Counted from the first letter of the stretch, positions 1 through 5,131 are shown. The stretch: DNA of 5,328 nucleotides from Dehalococcoidia bacterium (GCA_030647705.1 JAUSJJ010000061.1:1-5328), one strand, 5' to 3'. The notes: generated by a model not told the origin, from the letters alone. Translations and numbers: made by a program.

Positions 1-20
1 TTGGGGGATTTAGGGGGTTG
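1..20. repeat. Possible edge of a G-tract dispersed repeat
   Basis: The first 20 bases carry two G5 tracts around ATTTA. The core GGGGGATTT is identical to the right end of the hairpin repeat at 3247-3325, so this may be the cut-off end of another copy of the same repeat family. The match is short and the rest lies outside the window, so the call is tentative. Confidence 0.3.
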
Positions 21-48
21 ACTCACTCCACTTCGGCAATCTGACAAT
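18..48 (+). promoter_or_regulatory. Weak candidate promoter for the Fe-S gene at 73
   Basis: TTGACT at 18-23 matches the -35 consensus at five of six positions. The best -10-like hexamer is GACAAT at 43-48 (four of six), but the 19-base spacing is longer than ideal. Transcription would start near 55, giving a short leader. The gene may equally be read from further upstream. Confidence 0.25.
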
Positions 49-72
49 CAAGAGGGAGCGTCTTCACAGAGA

Positions 73-786
73 ATGCTGAATATCACCATAAACGACAGGA
101 AACTCCAGGCGCCCGAGGGCTGGACCATACTGCAGGCGGCCAGGGAACACGGCATAAGCATTCCCGCCCTGTGCGACTCCGAAGGTGTCGAGCCCTATGG
201 CGCATGCCGCCTTTGCATGGTGGAGATCAAGCACGGCAACCGCTCCCGCCTGGTGGCCTCCTGCCTTTATCCCGCGGAAGAAGGCCTGGTGGTGGAAACC
301 GACTCCGAACGAGCGTTGGCCGCGCGAAAAGTGACCGCGGAGCTAATGCTTGCCCGTAGCCCCCATGCCAAGAAGGTACAGGACATCGCTGCCGCCCTGG
401 GCATCAAGCACACCGATCTCGTCATCAAGGGCACCGACTGCATTCTGTGCGCCCTCTGCGTCAGGACCTGCCGCGAGGTGGTCGGCGCCAGCGCCATCAG
501 CCTGAGCAACCGGGGCGTGGAGCGCGAGGTCGCCCCGCCGCTGGGTGAGACCGCCCACGATTGTATCGGCTGCGGCTCCTGCGTCTATGTCTGTCCCACG
601 AACTTCATCAAGATGGATGACGTGGACGGCGTGCGCAAGATCCACAACTGGAAGGTCGAGTTCAAGATGAAGAAGTGCAAGGTCTGCGGGAACTACATAG
701 CCCCCGAAAAGCAACTGGAGCACTTCAGCAAGAAGCTCGGCATCCCGTTGGACTTCTTCGATACCTGCACTACCTGCCGCAAGTAG
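73..786 (+). CDS. 2Fe-2S / 2x[4Fe-4S] iron-sulfur protein (HoxU/NuoG N-terminus-like)
   Basis: This 237-residue soluble electron-transfer protein probably wires a flavin- or metal-containing partner to NAD(P)H or ferredoxin in the cytoplasm. Residues 1-75 form a plant-type 2Fe-2S ferredoxin fold with ligands C34, C45, C48 and C64. A dicluster ferredoxin domain follows, with C123-x2-C126-x2-C129-x3-C133 and C164-x2-C167-x2-C170-x3-C174-Pro. The C-terminus adds C202-x2-C205 and C232-x2-C235, which look like a zinc ribbon or another metal site. The architecture recalls HoxU or the NuoG N-terminus, but the His-Cys 4Fe-4S motif expected between the 2Fe-2S and dicluster domains is missing: residues 65-122 contain no cysteine. 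No diaphorase or hydrogenase subunit is visible. The ATG at 73 starts exactly at the ferredoxin fold; its ribosome site is weak (GAGGGAG at 52-58 is too far upstream). The JAMM protease gene follows in the same direction. Domain content is sure; the partner enzyme is unknown. Confidence 0.9.
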   Translation: MLNITINDRKLQAPEGWTILQAAREHGISIPALCDSEGVEPYGACRLCMVEIKHGNRSRLVASCLYPAEEGLVVETDSERALAARKVTAELMLARSPHAKKVQDIAAALGIKHTDLVIKGTDCILCALCVRTCREVVGASAISLSNRGVEREVAPPLGETAHDCIGCGSCVYVCPTNFIKMDDVDGVRKIHNWKVEFKMKKCKVCGNYIAPEKQLEHFSKKLGIPLDFFDTCTTCRK

Positions 787-842
787 GAACCCAGAGACCT
801 TCGCCGGACACCGACTATGGATTCCGGCTCTGTGGCCGGAAT

Positions 843-848
843 GAGGGA
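843..848 (+). promoter_or_regulatory. Ribosome binding site deciding the M67 start
   Basis: GAGGGA lies 7 bases before the ATG at 856. The in-frame ATGs at 817 and 841 have no comparable purine-rich site at the right distance. This supports 856 as the start of the metalloprotease. Confidence 0.55.
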
Positions 849-855
849 CGTCGCG

Positions 856-1281
856 ATGACCGAGGAAGCAAAGCAGCCCTTGTTCCAGCTAGACAGAGAA
901 TACGCCCAACTGATGATCGCCCATGCTGAGGAAGAAGCGCCCAACGAATGCTGCGGCCTTCTGGCAGGGCAGGGCGGGCGCATCGTCAAGCTCTACCGGG
1001 CCCGCAACGCCGAGAGAAGCCCCGTCCGCTACAACGTCGATCCCAAAGAGCTTCTAGCTATCTATAACGAGATCGACGCCCAGGGCTGGGACCTCCTTGG
1101 CATCTACCACTCTCATACCCACAGCGAAGCATACCCTTCGGCCACCGACGTGCGGCTGGCAGCCTGGCCTGAAACCCTCTACTTCATCGTCTCGCTGCGG
1201 GAACCGAAGCGTCCCGCGGTGCGGGCATACCGCATCGTCGGCGGCGTGATCAGCGAGGAGGAGCTAGCCATCGTCGGTTAG
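856..1281 (+). CDS. M67-family (JAMM/MPN+) zinc metalloprotease
   Basis: This is a 141-residue single-domain JAB1/MPN+ protease of the prokaryotic M67 (Mec+-like) type. All zinc and catalytic residues are present: E31 in the PNECCGLL segment, H85-S-H87, then seven residues to S95 and D98 (H-x-H-x7-S-x2-D). Known bacterial relatives cleave after the Gly-Gly of ThiS/MoaD/CysO-like sulfur carriers, or release amino acids from them, in sulfur transfer to cysteine, thiamin or molybdopterin/tungstopterin. No such carrier is visible in this window, so the substrate is unknown. An upstream ATG at 817 would add 13 residues (MDSGSVAGMRDVA) that do not look like part of the fold and lack a ribosome site; 856 is preferred. 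The gene lies 69 bases after the Fe-S gene and is probably co-transcribed. The protein has no signal peptide or membrane segment, so it is cytoplasmic. Confidence 0.88.
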   Translation: MTEEAKQPLFQLDREYAQLMIAHAEEEAPNECCGLLAGQGGRIVKLYRARNAERSPVRYNVDPKELLAIYNEIDAQGWDLLGIYHSHTHSEAYPSATDVRLAAWPETLYFIVSLREPKRPAVRAYRIVGGVISEEELAIVG

Positions 1282-1287
1282 CGACAA

Positions 1288-1331
1288 GCGGCCAGAGACA
1301 GCGGCGGCCGCCAATGCAGCTACCCTGCTGC
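1288..1331. other. Two small hairpins between converging genes
   Basis: The gap between the two stop codons contains GCGGCC (1288-1293) pairing with GGCCGC (1306-1311), and GCAGC (1316-1320) pairing with GCTGC (1327-1331) around a 6-base loop. They could help end transcription from either side. Neither strand has a following T run, so a normal intrinsic terminator cannot be called. Confidence 0.25.
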
Positions 1332-1337
1332 GGAACG

Positions 1338-2147
1338 CTAGTCCTGAATGCTGAACGACCACATGGCGGCGGCGATAAGCACCGCGGCCAGAACGGCAAC
1401 CACCCCAACGTCCTCCCACACGGTCATGGTGTGCCCGAAGACAGTCAGCCCCAGAGAAGACAATCCTGGCACACCCGGGGGCAGTTGCACGGTCTGCAGC
1501 ACCGTCTGCCGGATAGGGTCGATGGCATAGCTCGCCGGGTTCAACCTGACCAGCACGGCGAGCCAGTCGGGCACGTTGTTCACCGGGAAGAACACACCGG
1601 AAAGGAACATCATGGGGAAGGTCACCATCTGCATCACAACCTGGAACGCTTCCATGGACTTGATGCGCGATGAGATCAGTATCCCCATCGAGGAGACCAT
1701 CAGCGCCACCAGGAAGGTGAGGCCGAGCAACTCGATGACAACGAGGGGAGTCAACGTGACTCCCACCAGCGGGGCCAGCGCCATGATGATGATGCTCTGA
1801 ACCGTGGCGATGGTGGCCCCGGCCAGCGTCTTGCCCCCGGCCACGGCGACCCGGCTGATAGGCGCTACCAGCACCTCTTTCAGGAAGCCGAACTCTCTGT
1901 CCCAGACCATGGAGATCCCGGACATGAAGCCGCTCATGACCACGGTCATTCCGATGATGCCCGGAAACATGAACTTGGCGAAGTCCACGCCGGGCGCCAG
2001 CATGCCCATGCTGCGGCTGAGGCCGCTGCCGAAGACCGCCAGAAACACTAGCGGGAACATTATCGAGCCCAGCATCCTGGTCTTGTTGCGCCAGAATCGG
2101 AGCATATCTCGATACCAGATGGTGTAAATGGCAATCGCCGTCTTCAT
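1338..2147 (-). CDS. ABC-2 type transporter permease (DrrB-like)
   Basis: This 269-residue inner-membrane protein is the permease half of an exporter whose ATPase is encoded immediately upstream. About six membrane helices can be read at residues 26-44, 59-81, 106-128, 135-158, 168-189 and 247-265. The cytoplasmic loop after helix 2 carries WDREFGFLKEVLVAPISR (82-99), the ABC-2 family hallmark where the permease contacts the ATPase. A second typical segment is FPMMFLSGVFFPVNNVP (177-193). The length is normal for DrrB/NodJ-type permeases. The start ATG has a strong Shine-Dalgarno inside the 3' end of the ATPase gene, and only 4 bases separate the two reading frames, so translation is likely coupled. 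Relatives export drugs, antibiotics, polysaccharides or lipids; the cargo cannot be told from sequence. The gene faces the M67 gene tail to tail. Confidence 0.92.
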   Translation of the reverse strand: MKTAIAIYTIWYRDMLRFWRNKTRMLGSIMFPLVFLAVFGSGLSRSMGMLAPGVDFAKFMFPGIIGMTVVMSGFMSGISMVWDREFGFLKEVLVAPISRVAVAGGKTLAGATIATVQSIIIMALAPLVGVTLTPLVVIELLGLTFLVALMVSSMGILISSRIKSMEAFQVVMQMVTFPMMFLSGVFFPVNNVPDWLAVLVRLNPASYAIDPIRQTVLQTVQLPPGVPGLSSLGLTVFGHTMTVWEDVGVVAVLAAVLIAAAMWSFSIQD

Positions 2148-2151
2148 GAGA

Positions 2152-3135
2152 CTATCTCCTCCCGTGAAAGCGCATGTGACTCTTTATGGCCTCCATGCTG
2201 CTGACCTCGCTGTCCCGGATGGCCCTGCCCGTGAGCTTGAGGAACACGTCCTCCAGTGTGGGCCGCCGCAGGCTGATGCTGATGATCCTGGTATTGAGAT
2301 CCCTGACCAGCGTTGGGATGAACTCGTCGCCGTTGGCCACCTCCAGCAGCAGTTCACCATGGCCGTCCGTCGCCTGCATCCGATAGCGCTGGCTGATCTC
2401 ATCGGCGGCCTTCTTGTCGTCCACGGTCTTCAGGTTGATGATATCGCCCCCGACCATGTCTTTCAGCTTGTCAGGGGTATCCAGAGCGATTATCTTCCCC
2501 TTGTCGATGATGGCGATGCGGTTGGCGTGTTCCGCTTCGTCCATGTAGTGAGTGGTGAGGAAGATAGTAACGTTTTCCCGTGTTCTGAGGTCGAGCAGGA
2601 ACTCCCAGATGCGGTTCCTGGTCTGCGGGTCGAGCCCCAGCGTGGGCTCATCCAGGAAAAGCACCTTGGGGTAGTGGAGCAGCCCTCGGGCGATCTCCAG
2701 CCTGCGTTTCATGCCTCCGGAGAAGTTCTTCACGATGTCGTTGCGCCGTGTGTCCAGTTCCACCATCTTGAGCGCCTCGTCGATGCGCTTCTTGCGCACC
2801 GAGCCGGGGATGTTGTAGACCATTGCGTGGAAGTGGAGGTTCTCCTGGGCTGTGAGCTGGTCGTCCAGGCTGGGATCCTGAAACACCAGGCCGATAGACT
2901 GCCGTACCTGATGTTGCTGGCGGGCCACGTCGAAGCCGTTCACGGTCGCCTTGCCTGAGGAAGGTTTCAGCAGTGTGCAGAGTATACTGATGGTGGTGCT
3001 CTTGCCTGCGCCGTTCGGCCCCAGGAAGCCGAAGATCTCGCCTGCTCCCACCTGGAACGAAATGTCGTCCACTGCGGTGAACTTGCCGTACTTCCTGACC
3101 AGGTGCTCGACCGATATGATGTTCTTTTCTGTCAT
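2152..3135 (-). CDS. ABC transporter ATP-binding protein (DrrA/daunorubicin-resistance type)
   Basis: This 327-residue cytoplasmic ATPase powers the permease encoded just after it. All nucleotide-binding elements are intact: Walker A GPNGAGKS at 39-46, Q-loop Q86, signature SGGMK at 139-143, Walker B VLFLDEP at 158-164 with catalytic E163, D-loop GLD at 167-169, and switch H196. The extra roughly 100 residues at the C-terminus (about 225-305), ending in an RRPTLEDVFLKLTGR segment, match the DUF4162-type tail of DrrA-like exporters rather than importer ATPases. The start at 3135 gives MTEKNIISVEHLVRKYG, the normal N-terminus of the fold, with AAAGG 9 bases upstream. The gene heads the exporter operon and is preceded by a candidate promoter at 3181-3210. 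padR lies upstream on the same strand beyond a repeat, a typical regulator-exporter arrangement. Substrate unknown; a drug or lipid efflux role is inferred from the family. Confidence 0.94.
   Translation of the reverse strand: MTEKNIISVEHLVRKYGKFTAVDDISFQVGAGEIFGFLGPNGAGKSTTISILCTLLKPSSGKATVNGFDVARQQHQVRQSIGLVFQDPSLDDQLTAQENLHFHAMVYNIPGSVRKKRIDEALKMVELDTRRNDIVKNFSGGMKRRLEIARGLLHYPKVLFLDEPTLGLDPQTRNRIWEFLLDLRTRENVTIFLTTHYMDEAEHANRIAIIDKGKIIALDTPDKLKDMVGGDIINLKTVDDKKAADEISQRYRMQATDGHGELLLEVANGDEFIPTLVRDLNTRIISISLRRPTLEDVFLKLTGRAIRDSEVSSMEAIKSHMRFHGRR
2156..2163 (-). promoter_or_regulatory. Strong ribosome binding site inside the ATPase 3' end
   Basis: GGGAGGAG (minus strand) lies 8 bases before the permease ATG. 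It falls within the last codons of the ATPase gene, so ribosomes finishing the ATPase can restart on the permease. Confidence 0.75.
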
Positions 3136-3180
3136 GGTGTGATGCCTTTCCAGGATTGCTGTTTCCCGCCCTGCTCTCTC

Positions 3181-3210
3181 ATTCTAGCATTGGCGCACCC
3201 GGGCTAACCA
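3181..3210 (-). promoter_or_regulatory. Candidate promoter of the ABC exporter operon
   Basis: On the minus strand, TAGAAT (3181-3186) is a good -10 hexamer, identical to the padR -10. The -35 region is poor: TGGTTA at 3205-3210 (18-base spacing) matches only three of six positions. Transcription would start near 3174, leaving a leader of about 40 bases before the ATPase start. No ATATC-type PadR operator lies over it. Confidence 0.4.
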
Positions 3211-3246
3211 CTCGGTGTGGGGCAGAGGCTTCTCCGAAAGCTGCTG

Positions 3247-3325
3247 AAATCCCTCTTAATCTCCCTTTCTCGAAGGGAGAGGTTCCCGTTTCCCCCCTTT
3301 GGAAAAGTGGGAGCAAGGGGGATTT
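3247..3325. repeat. C/G-tract hairpin repeat element, 79 bp
   Basis: This element fills most of the 258-base gap between the padR stop and the ATPase start. Its ends, AAATCCCTCTT (3247-3257) and AAGGGGGATTT (3315-3325), are inverted repeats matching at 10 of 11 positions. Inside are a hairpin CTCCCTT (3261-3267)/AAGGGAG (3273-3279) and a pairing CCCCCTT (3293-3299)/AAGGGGG (3315-3321). A further CCTT-TCG-AAGG follows at about 3341-3351. It has no coding capacity and resembles the small dispersed palindromic CCCCCTTT/AAAGGGGG repeats found in many bacterial genomes. If transcribed in the padR direction it would fold and could dampen read-through into the exporter genes. The remaining gap (3326-3393) shows nothing recognisable. 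Confidence 0.6.
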
Positions 3326-3393
3326 GAGCAACTTCTTTCTCCTTTCGAAGGGGGCCTAGCCCTCGTTTGGACCAACAGCGAACGCCTTGTAGC

Positions 3394-3882
3394 TCACTGC
3401 CCTATGATCTCCACTATCTCTTTTCTGGCTCGGGCCACCGCCTCACGGACCCGTTTCAGCTTCTCGGGATCGCCCCTGATCGCGTGCATGCCATGTGCGA
3501 TAGTACGTACGAAGTCCCGCATCTCGTGTCCGAACTCATGCATCTCGCCGTGATGGCCTCCCTTGAAGAAAGCGGCGATCTTCTCATGGATGCCGGCTAC
3601 TTCCTTCTTCTTTTCCCCGAGATATGCTTGACCCTCGGCAGTTATCTCGTAGACCCGTTTGCCCTCGGCCTGAATCGACCTGGCATAGCCGAGATCCTCC
3701 AGCATCTGCAAGGTCGGGTACACGGAACCGGCGCTGGGCGAATAGAAGCCGTGGCACCTGTCCTCGATGTTCTTGATGATCTCGTAGCCATGCTTGGGTT
3801 TGTCCCTCAACTGGTCCAGAATGACATACTTGGCCGCCCCCCTGCCGAAGAAAGGCGCGTCTTCTTTGAACTTGTGGAACAT
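3394..3882 (-). CDS. PadR-family transcriptional regulator
   Basis: This is a 162-residue winged-helix repressor that most likely acts as a dimer. Residues 10-90 form the DNA-binding domain with the family hallmarks: an AAKYVILDQL helix (16-25), HGYEI (31-35), the recognition-helix region SPSAGSVYPTLQMLEDLGY (48-66) and the wing around KRVYEIT (75-81). Residues 115-162 are a long, charged helical region for dimerisation, as in other PadR proteins with a single C-terminal helix domain. A His/Met-rich stretch (H99, H110, H111, M114, H115, H119) sits at the junction. The start is the ATG at 3882, with GGAGG 5 bases upstream; the in-frame TTG at 3894 overlaps that ribosome site and is unlikely. 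The gene lies upstream of the ABC exporter on the same strand, the usual partner of PadR regulators, which often release DNA on binding a hydrophobic drug. Two palindromes over its promoter point to self-repression. Confidence 0.93.
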   Translation of the reverse strand: MFHKFKEDAPFFGRGAAKYVILDQLRDKPKHGYEIIKNIEDRCHGFYSPSAGSVYPTLQMLEDLGYARSIQAEGKRVYEITAEGQAYLGEKKKEVAGIHEKIAAFFKGGHHGEMHEFGHEMRDFVRTIAHGMHAIRGDPEKLKRVREAVARARKEIVEIIGQ

Positions 3883-3887
3883 CCCAT

Positions 3888-3892
3888 CCTCC
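3888..3892 (-). promoter_or_regulatory. padR ribosome binding site
   Basis: GGAGG on the minus strand lies 5 bases before the ATG at 3882. The alternative TTG start (3892-3894) would overlap this motif and has no site of its own, so this element decides the start. Confidence 0.7.
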
Positions 3893-3901
3893 AATCAAGA
3901 G

Positions 3902-3915
3902 CATATCACGATATG
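3902..3915. promoter_or_regulatory. PadR operator candidate O1
   Basis: CATATC-AC-GATATG is a perfect 6-bp-arm palindrome with a 2-base centre. It lies in the padR leader, between the predicted transcription start (near 3929) and the ribosome site. Its core ATATC-NN-GATAT recurs at O2, centre to centre 21 bp away, so two dimers could bind on the same DNA face. Assignment to PadR is inferred from position. Confidence 0.6.
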
Positions 3916-3921
3916 TTGCCG

Positions 3922-3937
3922 ATATATCGTGATATAT
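3922..3937. promoter_or_regulatory. PadR operator candidate O2
   Basis: ATATATC-GT-GATATAT is a perfect 7-bp-arm palindrome with a 2-base centre. It covers the predicted transcription start and overlaps the first two plus-strand bases of the -10 box (3936-3937). A bound protein here would block RNA polymerase. Together, the 12-bp cores of O1 and O2 (3903-3914 and 3924-3935) are also exact inverted copies of each other. Confidence 0.65.
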
Positions 3938-3964
3938 TCTACGCACTTGGCGCGGTGGTGTCAA
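3936..3964 (-). promoter_or_regulatory. padR promoter (sigma70-type, near consensus)
   Basis: On the minus strand, TTGACA (3959-3964, perfect -35) is followed after exactly 17 bases by TAGAAT (3936-3941, four of six with the key first A and last T). Transcription should begin near 3929, about 47 bases before the padR ATG. The start site and leader are covered by the two palindromic operators. It lies 50-78 bases after the pyrD stop, so padR need not depend on pyrD transcription. Confidence 0.7.
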
Positions 3965-4014
3965 GAAGGGTTGGCGCCGGGGTCGGCGAAAGAGGAGGTT
4001 TCGGGCCGCCTTGG

Positions 4015-4935
4015 CTAGAGAGCCGCGCCCACCAGTTGGCTGACGTCCTCGATCCCCTCTTCCTTCAGGAACTCCTCGATCCCCTCCAGGACGTCCAGGG
4101 CGCACCGGGGGTTGACGAAGTTGGCCATGCCCACCTGCACCGCGCTGGCGCCGGCTTCGATGAACTCTATCGCATCCAGGCCGGACGTGATGCCGCCGAT
4201 GCCGATGATGGGCACTTTGACCACCTTTGCCACGCGGTAGACCATGTGCAGCGCCACCGGTTTGATGGCCGGGCCGGACAGGCCGCCGTTGATGTTGCCC
4301 AGTACCGGTTTCCGTTTGCGGGCGTCGATGGCCATTCCTGCCAGGGTGTTGATAAGAGACAGGGCGTCGGCGCCGGCCTCGGCGGCAGCTATAGCGACCT
4401 CGCAGATATCGGTGACATTGGGCGTGAGCTTTACAATGATCGGCAGGGAACTCGCCCGCTTCACCGCCCTGGTGACCTCGGCGACCACCTTGGGGTCCTT
4501 GCCGAAAAGCGCGCCGCCTGCGGCCGTGTTGGGGCAGCTCACGTTGACCTCTATGCCGCTGACGCCAGGGATACCCTCGAGCCTGCCAGCCAGCGCAGCG
4601 TAATCCTGGACGGTATCACCGGCGATGTTCACAATGACGGGCACACGCCAGGTCGCCCAGATGGGCGCTTTCTCGGCGACCAGCGCCTCAACCCCGATGT
4701 TCTGCAGCCCGATGGAGTTGAGCATGCCGGCGGTGGTCTCGACGATCCGCGGCTGCAGGTTGCCCGTCCGGGATTTGAGCGTGGTACCCTTGCACACGAT
4801 GGCGCCCAGCTTCTGGATGTCCATGAGCTGAGCGTACTCTGTGCCATAGCCGAACGTCCCGGACGCGGTCATCACCGGGTTGGTCAGGCGCAGGCCTTTG
4901 GGGTGCCTTGGGGCGAGTTGTACTGACAGGTTCAT
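4015..4935 (-). CDS. pyrD: Dihydroorotate dehydrogenase, class 1B-type catalytic subunit (PyrD)
   Basis: This 306-residue cytoplasmic FMN enzyme oxidises dihydroorotate to orotate, the fourth step of pyrimidine synthesis. Visible family motifs are NPVMTASGTFGYG (19-31), KGTTLKSRTGN (49-59), NSIGLQN (73-79), NVSCPN (131-136) with the active-site cysteine C134 typical of class 1 enzymes, K169 in VKLTPN, and the flavin-phosphate region around GIGGITSG plus the C-terminal GASAVQVGMAN. Sequence style and length fit the class 1B (PyrDB) subunit, which normally pairs with the FAD/2Fe-2S subunit PyrK to pass electrons to NAD+. No pyrK is adjacent: padR follows downstream and a ferredoxin-like gene diverges upstream. 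The start is the ATG at 4935, giving MNLSVQLAP. A longer reading from GTG at 5055 adds 40 residues translated from the palindromic repeat and should be ignored. No Shine-Dalgarno precedes 4935, and the promoter places the transcript start only a few bases upstream. Confidence 0.93.
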   Translation of the reverse strand: MNLSVQLAPRHPKGLRLTNPVMTASGTFGYGTEYAQLMDIQKLGAIVCKGTTLKSRTGNLQPRIVETTAGMLNSIGLQNIGVEALVAEKAPIWATWRVPVIVNIAGDTVQDYAALAGRLEGIPGVSGIEVNVSCPNTAAGGALFGKDPKVVAEVTRAVKRASSLPIIVKLTPNVTDICEVAIAAAEAGADALSLINTLAGMAIDARKRKPVLGNINGGLSGPAIKPVALHMVYRVAKVVKVPIIGIGGITSGLDAIEFIEAGASAVQVGMANFVNPRCALDVLEGIEEFLKEEGIEDVSQLVGAAL

Positions 4936-4948
4936 GGCTGTTTGGGCC

Positions 4949-4977
4949 AGTTTACTACGGAGGTATGGGGGAGTCAA
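4949..4977 (-). promoter_or_regulatory. pyrD promoter, giving a nearly leaderless mRNA
   Basis: On the minus strand, TTGACT (4972-4977, five of six) is followed after 17 bases by TAAACT (4949-4954, four of six). The predicted start near 4942 is only about 7 bases before the ATG. This fits the lack of a ribosome binding site before pyrD. The promoter sits just outside the repeat at 4988-5080. Confidence 0.55.
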
Positions 4978-4987
4978 GCAAACCCCC

Positions 4988-5080
4988 GTGTCATCCTGAG
5001 CGTTAGCGAAGGATCTCGTTGCCCGGTAGCTCACGGGCACGATGAGATTCTTCACTCACGTCGCTCGTTCAGAATGACAC
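4988..5080. repeat. 93-bp imperfect palindromic dispersed repeat
   Basis: The ends GTGTCATCCTGAGCG (4988-5002) and CGTTCAGAATGACAC (5066-5080) are inverted repeats matching at 13 of 15 positions. Pairing continues inward: AAGGATCTC (5009-5017) against GAGATTCTT (5044-5052), then TGCCCG (5020-5025) against CGGGCA (5034-5039) around an 8-base loop. The right arm has a bulge of about 8 bases. The minus-strand translation contains SFANAQDD, a string often seen when this widespread type of intergenic repeat is mistranslated in gene predictions. It has no coding capacity. It could fold as a long hairpin, and it separates the divergent pyrD and ferredoxin-like promoters. Confidence 0.75.
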
Positions 5081-5096
5081 AACGCCTCCGAATTCC

Positions 5097-5113
5097 CGTT
5101 CTTTCTCAGAACG
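5097..5113. promoter_or_regulatory. Inverted repeat overlapping a -35 box
   Basis: CGTTCT (5097-5102), a 5-base spacer and AGAACG (5108-5113) form a perfect 6-bp-arm inverted repeat directly over the -35 region of the promoter for the gene at 5179. It is well placed for a repressor operator. The regulator is unknown and chance cannot be excluded for so short a repeat. Confidence 0.35.
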
Positions 5114-5131
5114 CCCGGTTTCTGGTATACT
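5103..5131 (+). promoter_or_regulatory. Promoter of the ferredoxin-like gene (extended -10)
   Basis: TATACT (5126-5131, five of six) is preceded by TG one base upstream, giving an extended -10. A fair -35, TTCTCA (5103-5108, four of six), lies 17 bases before it. Transcription should begin near 5138, leaving a leader of about 40 bases before the ATG at 5179. Confidence 0.6.

Noticed and set aside
817..855. Upstream ATG start for the M67 protease
   Set aside because: The extra 13 residues are not part of the fold and lack a ribosome site, while the ATG at 856 has GAGGGA at 7 bases. It cannot be wholly excluded.
1282..1337. Bidirectional intrinsic terminator between the converging genes
   Set aside because: Short GC hairpins are present, but no T run follows on either strand, so it is listed only as low-confidence hairpins.
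2128..2958. A 276-codon plus-strand frame opposite the ABC ATPase
   Set aside because: The minus strand encodes every motif of an ABC ATPase; this frame is its antisense shadow and shows no domain of its own.
3883..3894. TTG start for padR, adding MEDG
   Set aside because: The TTG overlaps the GGAGG that is correctly spaced for the ATG at 3882, and has no ribosome site of its own.
3367..4926. A 519-codon open frame on the plus strand opposite padR and pyrD
   Set aside because: It runs antisense to two proteins with clear family motifs, has no recognisable domain, and crosses their intergenic operator region; long antisense frames are expected in GC-rich DNA.
4988..5080. tRNA-like, riboswitch or intrinsic terminator reading of the hairpin
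   Set aside because: No tRNA cloverleaf or anticodon arm is seen, no known riboswitch core is visible, and there is no T run; the long inverted ends and repeat-like translation fit a dispersed repeat better.
5097..5113. SOS/LexA box
   Set aside because: The arms resemble parts of GAAC/GTTC-type LexA sites, but orientation and spacing differ from CGAAC-N4-GTTCG, and the gene is not a DNA-repair gene.
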